From IMG/VR virus record IMGVR_UViG_3300022591_000004, positions 1 to 64,000 of that record: 64,000 nt of DNA. One strand, written 5' to 3'. A program made the position numbers and the translations under genes. Position 1 is the stretch's first letter. The number at the start of each line of letters is the position of its first letter. The notes under the pieces were generated by a model. The model made no database searches and was not told the DNA's origin. It saw nothing but the letters and a program-made list of their open reading frames with translations. Below are positions 56,435 to 64,000 of this stretch, one piece after another. The stretch comes from a virus.

Positions 56435-56644
56435 TTACTTAGACTTCTTTACCTTAGAGGCTAGTGCCTTGTCCATCTTGGCATCTGCCTTAGCCGATGG
56501 CTTCTTTGCATCCATCTTCTTGTCAGCCTTTTCAAAAGCTGACTTCTGCTTAGGAGACATGCCCTTCATTACCTTGGCATCTTGCTTCTTATCGGCCTTC
56601 TTAGACATAGGGCCCTTTTTACCGCATCCACATGTAGCGCACAT
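56435..56644 (-). CDS. Lys-rich protein with a Cys start, 69 aa
   Basis: MCATCGCGKKGPMSKKADKK... then repeats of KADKKMDAKK. Very basic and Met-rich, low complexity. Start overlaps the previous stop. Similar small basic proteins accompany virion genes in actinophages; may condense or bind DNA in the head. Confidence 0.65.
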   Translation of the reverse strand: MCATCGCGKKGPMSKKADKKQDAKVMKGMSPKQKSAFEKADKKMDAKKPSAKADAKMDKALASKVKKSK

Positions 56645-56982
56645 TATTCGGCATCCTCTTCTTCGTCGTCAGAATCATCTTCTGAATCTTCTGAATCATC
56701 CCAGTCTTCGTCTGAATCGTCAGAGTCGTCTTCTGAATCATCAGCCTCAATAGCTGAGTCATCTTCTGAGGTTTCGTCCGCTTCTGGAGCGTCTACTGGG
56801 GCTGTTGTCACATCGTCTGCAGGAGCAGCGGCGTCAGCAACAGGAGCAGCGACGTCAGTTGCGTCTACTGGAGTTGTTGTATCGTCAGACATTTTTGTAC
56901 CTTTTTTCCTGGCTAAGCGCCGTTGGTTTTTAGCAGCCCTCTTATGTCGGGCTAAGCTAATTTTAACATTATTCTTTTTCAC
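56644..56982 (-). CDS. Bipolar basic-then-acidic protein, 112 aa
   Basis: The GTG start overlaps the upstream TGA (GTGA), supporting the longer form; a second start (MSDDTTTP) exists after 30 codons. The first 30 residues are basic (RHKRAAKNQRRLARKKGTK), the rest Ala/Pro/Val then a pure Asp/Glu/Ser tail (DDSEDDSDDSDEDWDD). May be two translated forms. Likely disordered scaffold or DNA-mimic tail. Confidence 0.6.
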   Translation of the reverse strand: MKKNNVKISLARHKRAAKNQRRLARKKGTKMSDDTTTPVDATDVAAPVADAAAPADDVTTAPVDAPEADETSEDDSAIEADDSEDDSDDSDEDWDDSEDSEDDSDDEEEDAE

Positions 56983-57158
56983 TTCTTACCTTTAGCAGCC
57001 ATTTTTTCCATCTTAGCCACGCCGTACTTTTTGATGCCAGCGGCAGCTGCTACAGCGGCTGGATTCTTGGCGCCAGACTTCTTAGCCTTCTTTTCAATCG
57101 CTTCAAAGCGCTCTCCTGAACCGAGCTTAGCCTTTTTTGCGGTCTTCTTTTCTGCCAT
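56979..57158 (-). CDS. Small basic conserved phage protein, 59 aa
   Basis: MAEKKTAKKAKLGSGERFEAIEKKAKKSG...AVAAAAGIKKYGVAKMEKMAAKGKK. The GSGERFEAIEKKAKKSGAK pattern is typical of small proteins beside head or neck genes in actinobacteriophages as I recall them. Function unknown. Confidence 0.7.
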   Translation of the reverse strand: MAEKKTAKKAKLGSGERFEAIEKKAKKSGAKNPAAVAAAAGIKKYGVAKMEKMAAKGKK

Positions 57159-57279
57159 TTTTCTTACCTACTTTCTTGGGCAACGTCTTGCCCTGAGGGG
57201 TTTCTTTCTGCCATTGTCGTGCCATCTTTGGGTGAGTAGCGTACATCCACCCTTTTTGCGCCTCTGATTTAAAAGGCAT
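57127..57279 (-). CDS. Conserved small protein (MPFKSEAQ type), 50 aa
   Basis: MPFKSEAQKGWMYATHPKMARQW...ETPQGKTLPKKV matches a recurring phage family (MPFKSEAQRRWMYANHPE...). Basic, with a helix then a Pro/Lys tail. Overlaps the preceding gene (TAATG) and the next by 32 bases. Confidence 0.7.
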   Translation of the reverse strand: MPFKSEAQKGWMYATHPKMARQWQKETPQGKTLPKKVGKKNGRKEDRKKG

Positions 57280-57896
57280 TAAGGCGTTCCTCCATCAATA
57301 ACTGTTTCTGAAGGGGGAGGCAGCATAATTGTAGGAGAAGGATAAGGAGGGTAAGTGTTTGCTGGTGCTTCCCAATTGTCAGGTACATTTGAGGCGTAGT
57401 CAAGGAATTGAGTGGAGTTGACCATTTCTTCAGGGGCAAGCTGGATACAGTCAACTACTACAAGGGCAAATCGCTCACCGATAATTCCGCGCTGCTGAAC
57501 ACCATAAGGACGGAAGATTTCGCCCTTCCATAAGATGCGGCCACGGTTTTGGATATCGGGGTTGTTCAAGACATTAGAGTCAATCTTCTCAATGTCTCGA
57601 GAGTTTAAGGTTAGATGAAGAGTATCGGTGTTGTAGAAGCCGCGCTCATCCTGAGGAACTTGACCTTGAGAAATGACCGCCCGAACGATGGGAAGCTTGT
57701 AAGGGCCTTTCCATACGAGACCTTCTGTAGAGCTGCCCGTGTCATAAATAGGGTCTACCGTAGAGTGAACGTTGTCGTATACCCACCACAAGGCATGAGT
57801 TCCTACTGGGTTCTTGAGGTCCCAGTCAATGCCGTCTTGGATGGCATCAAATTCATAGTCGGCGTCAAAACGACCGCCAGGAGTATACCCGCGCAT
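57279..57896 (-). CDS. Neck/head-tail connector-type protein
   Basis: 205 aa. TPGGRFDADYEFDAIQDGIDWDLKNP at the start and a beta-rich body (YNTDTLHLTLNSRDIEK...GRILWKGEIFRPYGVQQRG) ending Pro-rich. Position between glycosyltransferase and basic small proteins, upstream of the tail genes, suggests a head-tail stopper. Not firmly assigned. Confidence 0.55.
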   Translation of the reverse strand: MRGYTPGGRFDADYEFDAIQDGIDWDLKNPVGTHALWWVYDNVHSTVDPIYDTGSSTEGLVWKGPYKLPIVRAVISQGQVPQDERGFYNTDTLHLTLNSRDIEKIDSNVLNNPDIQNRGRILWKGEIFRPYGVQQRGIIGERFALVVVDCIQLAPEEMVNSTQFLDYASNVPDNWEAPANTYPPYPSPTIMLPPPSETVIDGGTP

Positions 57897-57937
57897 ATAA
57901 GTATTATCTCCTACTTGCAGGTAGTTGTAAGGTCTTT

Positions 57938-58921
57938 CTAACGATTGTAGGCAGGAGGAATGTACCGCTCCATATATGGCCCATAAATAGGATGGACTTT
58001 GGCGTACTTGTAAAACCTATCAATTTTGTCTTTATTACTAGGGTCTTTAACAAAAGTTAAATAAGACTGCTTAATCTCATCAGCGTATTCCTTTTTAGAA
58101 AGCAGTTTGGGGTTGGCCCCACTAAGTCGGTAGCTATCTGATTCAACAACAAAGTTTACATTATTTAAGTACAGATGTGATATAGGGACTACTTGATTAG
58201 GAGAAACTAAAGAAAACCCTGCGTCTAGCAAATTCATGGTTTGAATGAGTTCTTCTTCCCAAAATATAGTTGTTTCAGGAAGACCTGAGTATTCATAGAA
58301 ATGCTTATTTGAAAACGCGAACTGAGCACTGAACTTTACTGCAGGCAAAAACAGCTCACCTCTTAAAAATGAGGGTTCATGCACCAGGTCTTTATCTTCC
58401 CAACTAGGCAAACCACCAGCAAATTTAAAGTCTTTTATAAAAAAACAGTACTTAGCAACACGTGGTCGGTTGTAGTAATCACGCATCCCTGCGTCATCAT
58501 GCTCGTAAGAAGGAAGATAAGACGTTAAAATCGTCTTCTCATTTTTAGTTTCCTTAACTGCATCTGTAAACATATCAACAAGTTTGGTATCCCAGTCCTT
58601 ATCAAACATTGTGTGAGAGTCTATCTGCAGTATGTAATCCTCGTTATTGTACATAGATAAAGCAGTGTTTCTACCGAACCCAATGCTAGGTGTGTACTCT
58701 CCAACTTTAAAGTGTTTAATCTGTATTTGTGGGTACCTTTTTAACGGTAAAACTTTATTGTTAAAGAACTCACTTTCGGATAAACCATTGTTTGCAGGAA
58801 CCTCCATGAATACAAGACCAATTGAAATGTCCTGCGGGTTACTGGCGTTCTCTATGGCTTCCTGAACGGTAAAGGGCAACTGATTGTCTAAAAAACTAGG
58901 TATAGCAATGTAGATAGACAT
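57938..58921 (-). CDS. GT60-like N-acetylglucosaminyltransferase
   Basis: 327 aa. A GT-A start (IYIAIPSFLDNQLPFTVQEAIENA), SIGFGRNTAL, D-x-D-like QIDSHTMF, then EHDDAGMRDYYNRPRV and SKKEYADEI...YGPYMERYI. Resembles the [Skp1]-hydroxyproline GlcNAc transferase family (GT60), which is found in several phages. May glycosylate capsid or tail proteins, or host surface polymers. Confidence 0.8.
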   Translation of the reverse strand: MSIYIAIPSFLDNQLPFTVQEAIENASNPQDISIGLVFMEVPANNGLSESEFFNNKVLPLKRYPQIQIKHFKVGEYTPSIGFGRNTALSMYNNEDYILQIDSHTMFDKDWDTKLVDMFTDAVKETKNEKTILTSYLPSYEHDDAGMRDYYNRPRVAKYCFFIKDFKFAGGLPSWEDKDLVHEPSFLRGELFLPAVKFSAQFAFSNKHFYEYSGLPETTIFWEEELIQTMNLLDAGFSLVSPNQVVPISHLYLNNVNFVVESDSYRLSGANPKLLSKKEYADEIKQSYLTFVKDPSNKDKIDRFYKYAKVHPIYGPYMERYIPPAYNR

Positions 58922-59118
58922 TACTGCTCAACCTCAACAAAGGTGGGGTTGCTTAAAAATAACGCCGCTAAACGAGGAGTATTAACTTGAAACTTTTCAA
59001 TAATGACGCCCTCTACAACAACTCCTAATGTTATGGGAGGAAACTCCACATACTCTGTTGGTGGAGGGGGTAAAAACTTAGCGGATTTTTTCACGAGTAG
59101 TCCTTTATCTTTCTCCAT
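58921..59118 (-). CDS. Hypothetical protein, 65 aa
   Basis: MEKDKGLLVKKSAKFLPPPPTEYVEFPPITLG... Pro-rich start then beta strands (VVVEGVIIEKFQV). Overlaps the DUF6065-like gene by 28 bases. Not recognised. Confidence 0.55.
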   Translation of the reverse strand: MEKDKGLLVKKSAKFLPPPPTEYVEFPPITLGVVVEGVIIEKFQVNTPRLAALFLSNPTFVEVEQ

Positions 59119-59771
59119 ACTTTTTTATACATGGCTTTTCCTGACCGTGTTTTTGCCGCCAGTAGCGCTGTTTTTTCAGTGCTTGTCCAGTCTTGGGCAT
59201 ACGTCCAGCTATCACGTTTAATAGGTATTATTTGCGCGTACGGAGTTCCTGCAGGGATTACTCCTTCAAAACCAGATTTAATAAAAAATGGGATATTTCC
59301 CCAAGCGGGGTATACATCAGAGTCCACAATTGCAGACATGGTGGTAAAGGGGAGCTCAAAGCGATTTAGGGGATGAGTAACCAAACTGCTAAATCCTTTT
59401 GGTGTTTTCCATCCCCATTGACTTGGCCAAATTAAATGGTTGTCCTCATGCCCAGCAGGACGAGGAATAGTGGTTCCTGTCTGCCCTTTACGCTCACCCA
59501 CTAAAGGTTCTTTTGATTCCCATTCAAGTTTTAAGTTGCCTTCAGAATCCCGTGAAACAAAAATATCTTCAGGAGTTACTAGCGCATAACCAGAAATAAG
59601 GCCGTCTAAAAATGGAGCACATGTTTTTAGCCCAGGTACTTCTTCCCCGTGAGGGGTCTTGTAATAACGTTCTGCACGGGTATACCATTCAGGAATAAGT
59701 CCCTTTATTGGTACAGGCCGTTTCCAACTTTTATCCACATTATGACTAGGTATGAACTTTACAAGCTTCAT
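59091..59771 (-). CDS. DUF6065-like conserved protein
   Basis: 226 aa. IPEWYTRAERYY, TCAPFLDGLISGYALVTPEDIFV, WPSQWGWKTPKGFSSLVTHPLN, LPFTTMSAIVDSDVYP and IPAGTPYAQIIPIKRDSW form a conserved pattern seen in phage and marine bacterial proteins that I recall as DUF6065. Often near glycan or methyltransferase genes. Function unknown. Confidence 0.65.
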   Translation of the reverse strand: MKLVKFIPSHNVDKSWKRPVPIKGLIPEWYTRAERYYKTPHGEEVPGLKTCAPFLDGLISGYALVTPEDIFVSRDSEGNLKLEWESKEPLVGERKGQTGTTIPRPAGHEDNHLIWPSQWGWKTPKGFSSLVTHPLNRFELPFTTMSAIVDSDVYPAWGNIPFFIKSGFEGVIPAGTPYAQIIPIKRDSWTYAQDWTSTEKTALLAAKTRSGKAMYKKVWRKIKDYS

Positions 59772-59787
59772 GTATGCTCCTTATTAT

Positions 59788-61542
59788 TTAACCCGTTACT
59801 TGTGCCGTAAAGCTTCCTATAGTGTTTCCTTGGTTTTGCGGTGATTGGACAAGAATAATACCATGCAGGTTACCCGAAGGGGTAACGGAGGATGTTGTTG
59901 CAGAGCCTACTGATGTGGCAAGCGTGTTGTCGCTATACGCGGTTGCCGTAACCGTATTTCCACTTACTACGACTTTTAAAGCAGTAGAAATAGCTGTAAG
60001 GGCGGACGAAACTACTGTAGTGACCGTTCCTGCTACAGATTGGTACAAGTTAATCGCGTAGGAAGTTACTGCCTTTGAATCAGGCGCTGGATTAGCGTAG
60101 GCAGTATACGCGTAGTAGTAGTAGCTTGTAAACGCGCTATTGTATACATAGTATGTATAAGGGGAATAGTACGAGTACGTGTAGTAATAGTGAGGGGGAG
60201 TGTATCCTACGCCATGTATCCAAGCTGTACCGTTGTACGGTCCAGATGTTCCTGCTGGGTGATACGATGAGCCTGTTCCTGTAGCCGAGTAAGAGTAGGT
60301 ATATGCGTAAGTGTATGTATCGTTTTCTACGCTAACAGCGGCCCACCAGTTGTTGGTGTCCTGAACCATAAAAGCAATACCAGTACCTAAAGAAGCATTT
60401 AGTGAGGTTACTGTAACAAGGGGGCTTTGTAGGTCAACAGCCGCTATGGATGCGCTTGTTGAGCTAACAGTATCGTCTGATTCCGCTAATCCACTTTTAG
60501 CGTACCAAACTCCTTTAATGGCTTGCCATAAAGTTCCCGATGTAGTTGTGCCCAAAGAACCAGAAGTAGTGCGATTAAAATCGTCCGTAACAATAGGAAT
60601 AGGCGCCACCGAGTTAGATGCGGAAGAAGGCAAAGAAGAACCATTTGCATTAACAACAGTAACAGTAAACGTGTAAAAAATACTGGGCAAAAAGTTTCCA
60701 GTAACTGTGAGTGGGCTAGAGGAGCCCGATACAGTAAGGGGAATACTAGGAGAGCTTGTTACCGTGTAAGAGGTTATTGACGAACCTCCAGTAGCCCCTG
60801 GTGTAAAAGGAATAGAAACTGTCGTAGAGTTTGTAACAGATACAGTGCCAATAACTGGGGCATCAGGAACTGTTTTTATTGTTACAGAGGATGATGCGGA
60901 AGAGGCGTTTGATATTCCGTTGTCGTTTGTAGCCGTTACTGTAAAGGTATAAGAAGTATTTGAGTTTAGCCCTGTAACCGTAACAGGGGAGTTTCCCGTT
61001 GCAGTAACGCCGCCAGGACTAGATGTTACCGTGTACTGTGTTATTGCTTTTCCACCAGAAGCAGGAGAGGTAAAAGAAACTGTAGCCCGTCCATTATTAA
61101 ATCCAGAGCCTGAGTTTACTGCGATAGCAGAGGTTATTGTTGGAGAGTCAGGCACAGATGTAGGGGTTACAGATGTAGTTGTAAAAGGCGATGATGAGCC
61201 TGCTCCACTTGTACCCCGAACGGAAAATGTGTAGGAAGTACCTGGAGTAAGTCCAGTAGCGATAAGTGGGTTTTGCGAACTACTTGATGTAACACTGTCT
61301 GGGGTAGAGGTAGCCGTAAGCCCTGTAGCTGTTCCTCCAGTAGAAGCAACAGTAATCGGGATAGATACTGCCGCGCTATTAAAAGGTCTATTTGTACCAA
61401 TATCCGTAGGAGTTCCTACCGATAATAAATCAGGAACATCAGGTATCTTTACTGAAGGACGACTTATCTGGCCCTTTTGATACTGCTTATCTGAAGACGT
61501 TCTAGCAGAGGCAGACTCTTCGCTGACGTGTCTAGGACCCAT
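59788..61542 (-). CDS. FN3-repeat fibre protein with a Tyr-rich segment
   Basis: 584 aa. About three or four fibronectin type III-like repeats (residues about 35-310: TGLTPGTSYTFSVRGTSG, TGLNSNTSYTFTVTATND and similar), then a LamG/adhesin-like beta domain. Residues about 410-490 are unusually rich in Tyr (YTYAYTYSYS, HYYYTYSYYSPYTYY). Likely a surface fibre or decoration that touches host polysaccharide. Confidence 0.75.
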   Translation of the reverse strand: MGPRHVSEESASARTSSDKQYQKGQISRPSVKIPDVPDLLSVGTPTDIGTNRPFNSAAVSIPITVASTGGTATGLTATSTPDSVTSSSSQNPLIATGLTPGTSYTFSVRGTSGAGSSSPFTTTSVTPTSVPDSPTITSAIAVNSGSGFNNGRATVSFTSPASGGKAITQYTVTSSPGGVTATGNSPVTVTGLNSNTSYTFTVTATNDNGISNASSASSSVTIKTVPDAPVIGTVSVTNSTTVSIPFTPGATGGSSITSYTVTSSPSIPLTVSGSSSPLTVTGNFLPSIFYTFTVTVVNANGSSLPSSASNSVAPIPIVTDDFNRTTSGSLGTTTSGTLWQAIKGVWYAKSGLAESDDTVSSTSASIAAVDLQSPLVTVTSLNASLGTGIAFMVQDTNNWWAAVSVENDTYTYAYTYSYSATGTGSSYHPAGTSGPYNGTAWIHGVGYTPPHYYYTYSYYSPYTYYVYNSAFTSYYYYAYTAYANPAPDSKAVTSYAINLYQSVAGTVTTVVSSALTAISTALKVVVSGNTVTATAYSDNTLATSVGSATTSSVTPSGNLHGIILVQSPQNQGNTIGSFTAQVTG

Positions 61543-61551
61543 GTGAACCCC

Positions 61552-61893
61552 TTAAGCGCTGATGTCGCCGTATAGTACCCAAGCATCTGTAGAGACTTGA
61601 ATAAGCTCTGCTCGAGAGTATTGGGCGCGAGTTTTTAATCCAGGTGTTCCGTTGATAGTAACTCCAGAAGCACCAGCAAAAGTTACTTGTCCAGCACCGT
61701 ACTGAATAACAGATACTTTGCTACCGACAGGGATTCCTGCCACAGAGTACAAGGGAACGGTAATAGTGTTTGAGCTGCTGCTCGTCGCCAAGATAACCTT
61801 AGAAGCATCTGTTGACGCTAAGGTGTATGAGGAAGATTGCGAGTTAATCGCGCTTGGTTGCCCGATGAGTCCGCTAACGTTGGAGACAGACAT
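61552..61893 (-). CDS. Head-fibre/decoration-type protein, 113 aa
   Basis: SSYTLASTDASKVILATSSSSNTITVPL...GSKVSVIQYGAGQVTFAG...TRAQYSRAELIQVSTDAWVLYGDI is a pattern common in phage fibre C-terminal and decoration proteins. Beta-helix-like. Paired with the following 111 aa gene. Confidence 0.68.
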   Translation of the reverse strand: MSVSNVSGLIGQPSAINSQSSSYTLASTDASKVILATSSSSNTITVPLYSVAGIPVGSKVSVIQYGAGQVTFAGASGVTINGTPGLKTRAQYSRAELIQVSTDAWVLYGDISA

Positions 61894-62228
61894 TAAGAGA
61901 GCTCACTTCCAAAGGCGCTAAATGACATGGTTGCACTAGAGCCGTATACCTGAATTTTATCGCCAGAAGCTAGAGTCAAACCAAGAGTCAGAACTGTAGA
62001 GTCAGAACCAGCAACAGTTGCGCCGTAGATAATCCAGTGTTTAGCGGCAGTAGAGCTGTCTGCTGACGGACGGACGGCAATGCGGTAGGTAGCTGGGGTT
62101 GAAGCTTGGTTACAGATGGTGACTGTAGAAACAATCGCCTGAGCACCTGCGGTGTAAAGGGTGCCTTCTGTAGTTGCCCCAAGGGTAGCTGTTGCTACTT
62201 GACCCAAGACCTTATATGTGGTTGCCAT
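61893..62228 (-). CDS. Small virion-type beta protein, 111 aa
   Basis: MATTYKVLGQVATATLGATTEG..., TVTICNQASTPATYRIAVRPS, and a beta-rich end. Typical of small phage structural proteins found near fibres. Overlaps the 113 aa gene (TAATG). Confidence 0.65.
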   Translation of the reverse strand: MATTYKVLGQVATATLGATTEGTLYTAGAQAIVSTVTICNQASTPATYRIAVRPSADSSTAAKHWIIYGATVAGSDSTVLTLGLTLASGDKIQVYGSSATMSFSAFGSELS

Positions 62229-62284
62229 TGATACTCCTTAAATGCGGTAGTTAATTATCTCCATATGGCGCCTTTTTTGTGCGC

Positions 62285-62848
62285 TTAACTAATCTTGCTG
62301 AGGTTGTTTTCTACCGCTGTCTTATACATAGGGGCAAGGTCTTTTTCTAAAAGGTCATTAAAGAGCTGGATAGACTCGTCCTTGCGCCCAACCCACCATG
62401 CGGCAACGGCCTTTTGAAAAGTCAAAACGTACGGGTCTATATACCCTAAGGTGAGGGGTAGAAGGCCAAGCTCTTGGGTGGAAAAGTACAGGCCAACCTC
62501 AGCTGCTGTGTAGGACTCTTGCCACTTTTTATTGCGCTCATAGTATTGCGCCAACACAAACCATGCCTCTGGACGATTAGGTAGGTAAGCAATTGCTTTG
62601 TCTATTAAGTTCTTTACTGTATTGGTGCGATTTTTTTGGCGCTCAAAGCAGTTAGAGGATTCTAATAGTGCTGCGTAGACAAGCTCTGGGGTTGAATAGT
62701 ATCCGTACTCAGCAGTGCGTAGGTAAAACGAGACGGCGCTCGCAGTCTGCCCAATCTTTTCGTACTCAACTGCAGTCATAAAGCTAAGAGCAGGATTAAA
62801 TGGGTCGTTGGAAATGTCGACAATTAGTTTGTTAATAGCCTCATACAT
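62285..62848 (-). CDS. TPR-like protein of the glycan module
   Basis: 187 aa; ATG overlaps the upstream stop (ATGTATGA). Repeated helix pairs (NPALSFMTAVEYEKIGQTASAVSFY, RPEAWFVLAQYYERNKKWQESY, FQKAVAAWWVGRKDESIQLF) are TPR-type, as often attached to phage glycosyltransferases. May scaffold sugar-transfer enzymes. Confidence 0.75.
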   Translation of the reverse strand: MYEAINKLIVDISNDPFNPALSFMTAVEYEKIGQTASAVSFYLRTAEYGYYSTPELVYAALLESSNCFERQKNRTNTVKNLIDKAIAYLPNRPEAWFVLAQYYERNKKWQESYTAAEVGLYFSTQELGLLPLTLGYIDPYVLTFQKAVAAWWVGRKDESIQLFNDLLEKDLAPMYKTAVENNLSKIS

Positions 62849-63839
62849 TGAGTGCCTCCTCGATGAGTTCATCTACCACTGTAGCTGGCACTTCTAGTAC
62901 AAAGGCAGCGTTATCAACAAAACCAAAACTAATAATAAGAGAACTGTCATGTACTGCTGCTCCTGCCGCGAATTCAATTTGACCATCTAAGAATGACCAT
63001 GACTGTGGGGATACTCCAATTAGGTTAAGCTCAGAATCCCACACACATAAACGATGGCGGTAAGTGCCATTTTTTTGCCCCAAGTAATTCTTAAAGAGAA
63101 CTACCTCATGGGTAATAGCAATATAGTTATCGCCCCACTTGACGAGCTGGCTACCGCCACGTTGGTCAGCGTTGACTACTTTACCTGGTGTTACCTGTAC
63201 CTGAGTGCACTTCTCTTCATTAGGGTAAGCCTGAACAACCTCAGTAGGAGAAGTCCACTTGATGTACTGGTATTCTTTATCAAGAATAGGCATCCAGTTT
63301 TTTTCGCAGTAAGACTCTGGATTAACAGGGGCAGGTATGCGAGTGCGCGAAATCTCTTTCGCTGTCCATGCATCCTTATCAATCTCTAGCTCAGAAAGCT
63401 CCATACGCCCCTGACCATTAGTGGTGGTGTCTCGGCGCACACCAGTTCCGTAATACCTGCCGTCCCATTTTACGAGTCGAGCATCTTCTAGACCAACAAA
63501 TGTCCAGATAGGTTGAACGTCTAACAGGGTAGTGTCGATAAGGGTGTAGTTAATGACGTTGTAGTCTTTATCCAAACGGCAGAAATAGTTCGCTGTTACT
63601 AAGCGTTGGTCTTCTTCTGGATGCAGATAAGAAAGCGGGCCCCAGATGCTAGGAAAGCGCTGGTCGTTCTCAGCGTGATAAAGGGTGTAGTTGATATGGC
63701 GCAAGATACAAAGGATGTCCCCATCATCGTCTATAAAGATAGATGGGTTCATCAGCCCTGTACCCTGAGTAACCTCAGCGGGGATAATAAGCGGCTTTAA
63801 TCTACCGCCAGCCTGTACCGATTTTTGCACCAAGTTCAT
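62841..63839 (-). CDS. GH130-like five-bladed propeller protein
   Basis: 332 aa. LMNPSIFIDDDGDILCILRHINYTL, VGLEDARLVKWDGRYYGTGVRRD, YCEKNWMPILDKE, and WGDNYIAITHEVVLF recall the GH43/GH130-type propeller of glycoside phosphorylases and phage galactosyl-related enzymes. Catalytic acids cannot be pinned down here. Precedes the TPR gene and probably acts on phage or host sugars. Confidence 0.75.
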   Translation of the reverse strand: MNLVQKSVQAGGRLKPLIIPAEVTQGTGLMNPSIFIDDDGDILCILRHINYTLYHAENDQRFPSIWGPLSYLHPEEDQRLVTANYFCRLDKDYNVINYTLIDTTLLDVQPIWTFVGLEDARLVKWDGRYYGTGVRRDTTTNGQGRMELSELEIDKDAWTAKEISRTRIPAPVNPESYCEKNWMPILDKEYQYIKWTSPTEVVQAYPNEEKCTQVQVTPGKVVNADQRGGSQLVKWGDNYIAITHEVVLFKNYLGQKNGTYRHRLCVWDSELNLIGVSPQSWSFLDGQIEFAAGAAVHDSSLIISFGFVDNAAFVLEVPATVVDELIEEALNV

Positions 63840-63855
63840 GGATTAAGTGTAGCGT

Positions 63856-64000
63856 TTATTCCTCAGTACGTGTGTTCCACCACATCGTGTAGTAGTCATA
63901 ATCAAAGTTAAAGCGCTTCATATGCTGAGCGATAGCCCCAGTATGGGCGTGGACAGGAACTCCAACAGCTTTTAATTTACGAAAAAAGACAATATCTTCG
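63856..64000 (-). CDS. Glycosyltransferase C-terminus (partial)
   Basis: Only the last 48 codons are in the window: EDIVFFRKLKAVGVPVHAHTGAIAQHMK...WWNTRTEE. E-D-x-x-F-x-x-x-x-x-x-G-V and the later H are typical of the ends of family 2-type transferases. The gene continues past 64000. Confidence 0.65.
   Translation of the reverse strand, partial: EDIVFFRKLKAVGVPVHAHTGAIAQHMKRFNFDYDYYTMWWNTRTEE

Noticed and set aside
1-64000. CRISPR array
   Set aside because: No run of identical direct repeats with regular unique spacers was seen; the Cas4-like gene occurs in a recombination context without other cas genes.

Overview
The window looks like part of a large contractile-tailed (myovirus-type) dsDNA phage genome of moderate GC content. 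A WhiB-family protein, a ribbon-helix-helix regulator, leaderless-looking and GTG/TTG starts, FN3-rich fibres and many small zinc-ribbon proteins point to an actinobacterial host. The moderate GC would suit low-GC freshwater actinobacteria rather than Streptomyces or Mycobacterium; the host is inference. Portal, terminase and major capsid genes are absent and presumably lie beyond base 64000.

Layout. (1) 1-3745, minus strand: two tRNA genes, then a tightly overlapped operon of small genes (membrane micropeptides, zinc ribbons, hypotheticals). (2) 3746-12949, plus strand: about 27 small early-type genes in five transcription units, including a DUF932 protein, an ArdA-like antirestriction protein, an excisionase-like HTH protein, a secreted subtilisin-like protease and a small secreted protein. 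(3) 12955-12982: a bidirectional terminator between converging operons. (4) 12984-41765, minus strand: DNA metabolism and replication (class II ribonucleotide reductase, HAD-like and nucleotidyltransferase proteins, ParB-like and HNH proteins, metallophosphoesterase, SpoVS, RuvC-like and Hjc-like resolvases, Cas4-like nuclease, WhiB, RecA/UvsX, family A DNA polymerase, SSB-like protein, SNF2 helicase, dNMP kinase, primase, DnaB, DnaC-like loader). (5) 41778-57896, minus strand: contractile tail and baseplate (Tail_P2_I-like protein, gp6/J, gp25, spike, hub, LysM, tape measure with NlpC/P60, frameshifted chaperone, tube, sheath, terminator/neck proteins). (6) 57938-64000, minus strand: glycan-related genes (GT60-like transferase, GH130-like propeller, TPR protein, the end of another glycosyltransferase) mixed with virion fibre proteins.

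The most unusual part is the set of intergenic modules in the plus-strand early region. Four gaps each carry an 80-100 bp element bounded by inverted repeats GTTTGTGTTGG / CCAACACAAAC. The third copy has its interior in the opposite orientation to the first. In three of these modules the order after the element is: DnaA-box-like TGTGGATAA sequences at an exact 14 bp spacing, then a TTGACa-N16/17-TAnTnT promoter. The fourth has reversed-orientation boxes, also 14 bp apart; after it the 8019-8729 gap continues with a near-perfect ParB site (parS), a second array of three boxes and then the promoter, which makes it a good candidate replication origin and partition region.

Genes are packed with ATGA, GTGA and TAATG overlaps, so translational coupling is likely throughout. 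Many genes shorter than 60 codons were found by reading through these junctions.
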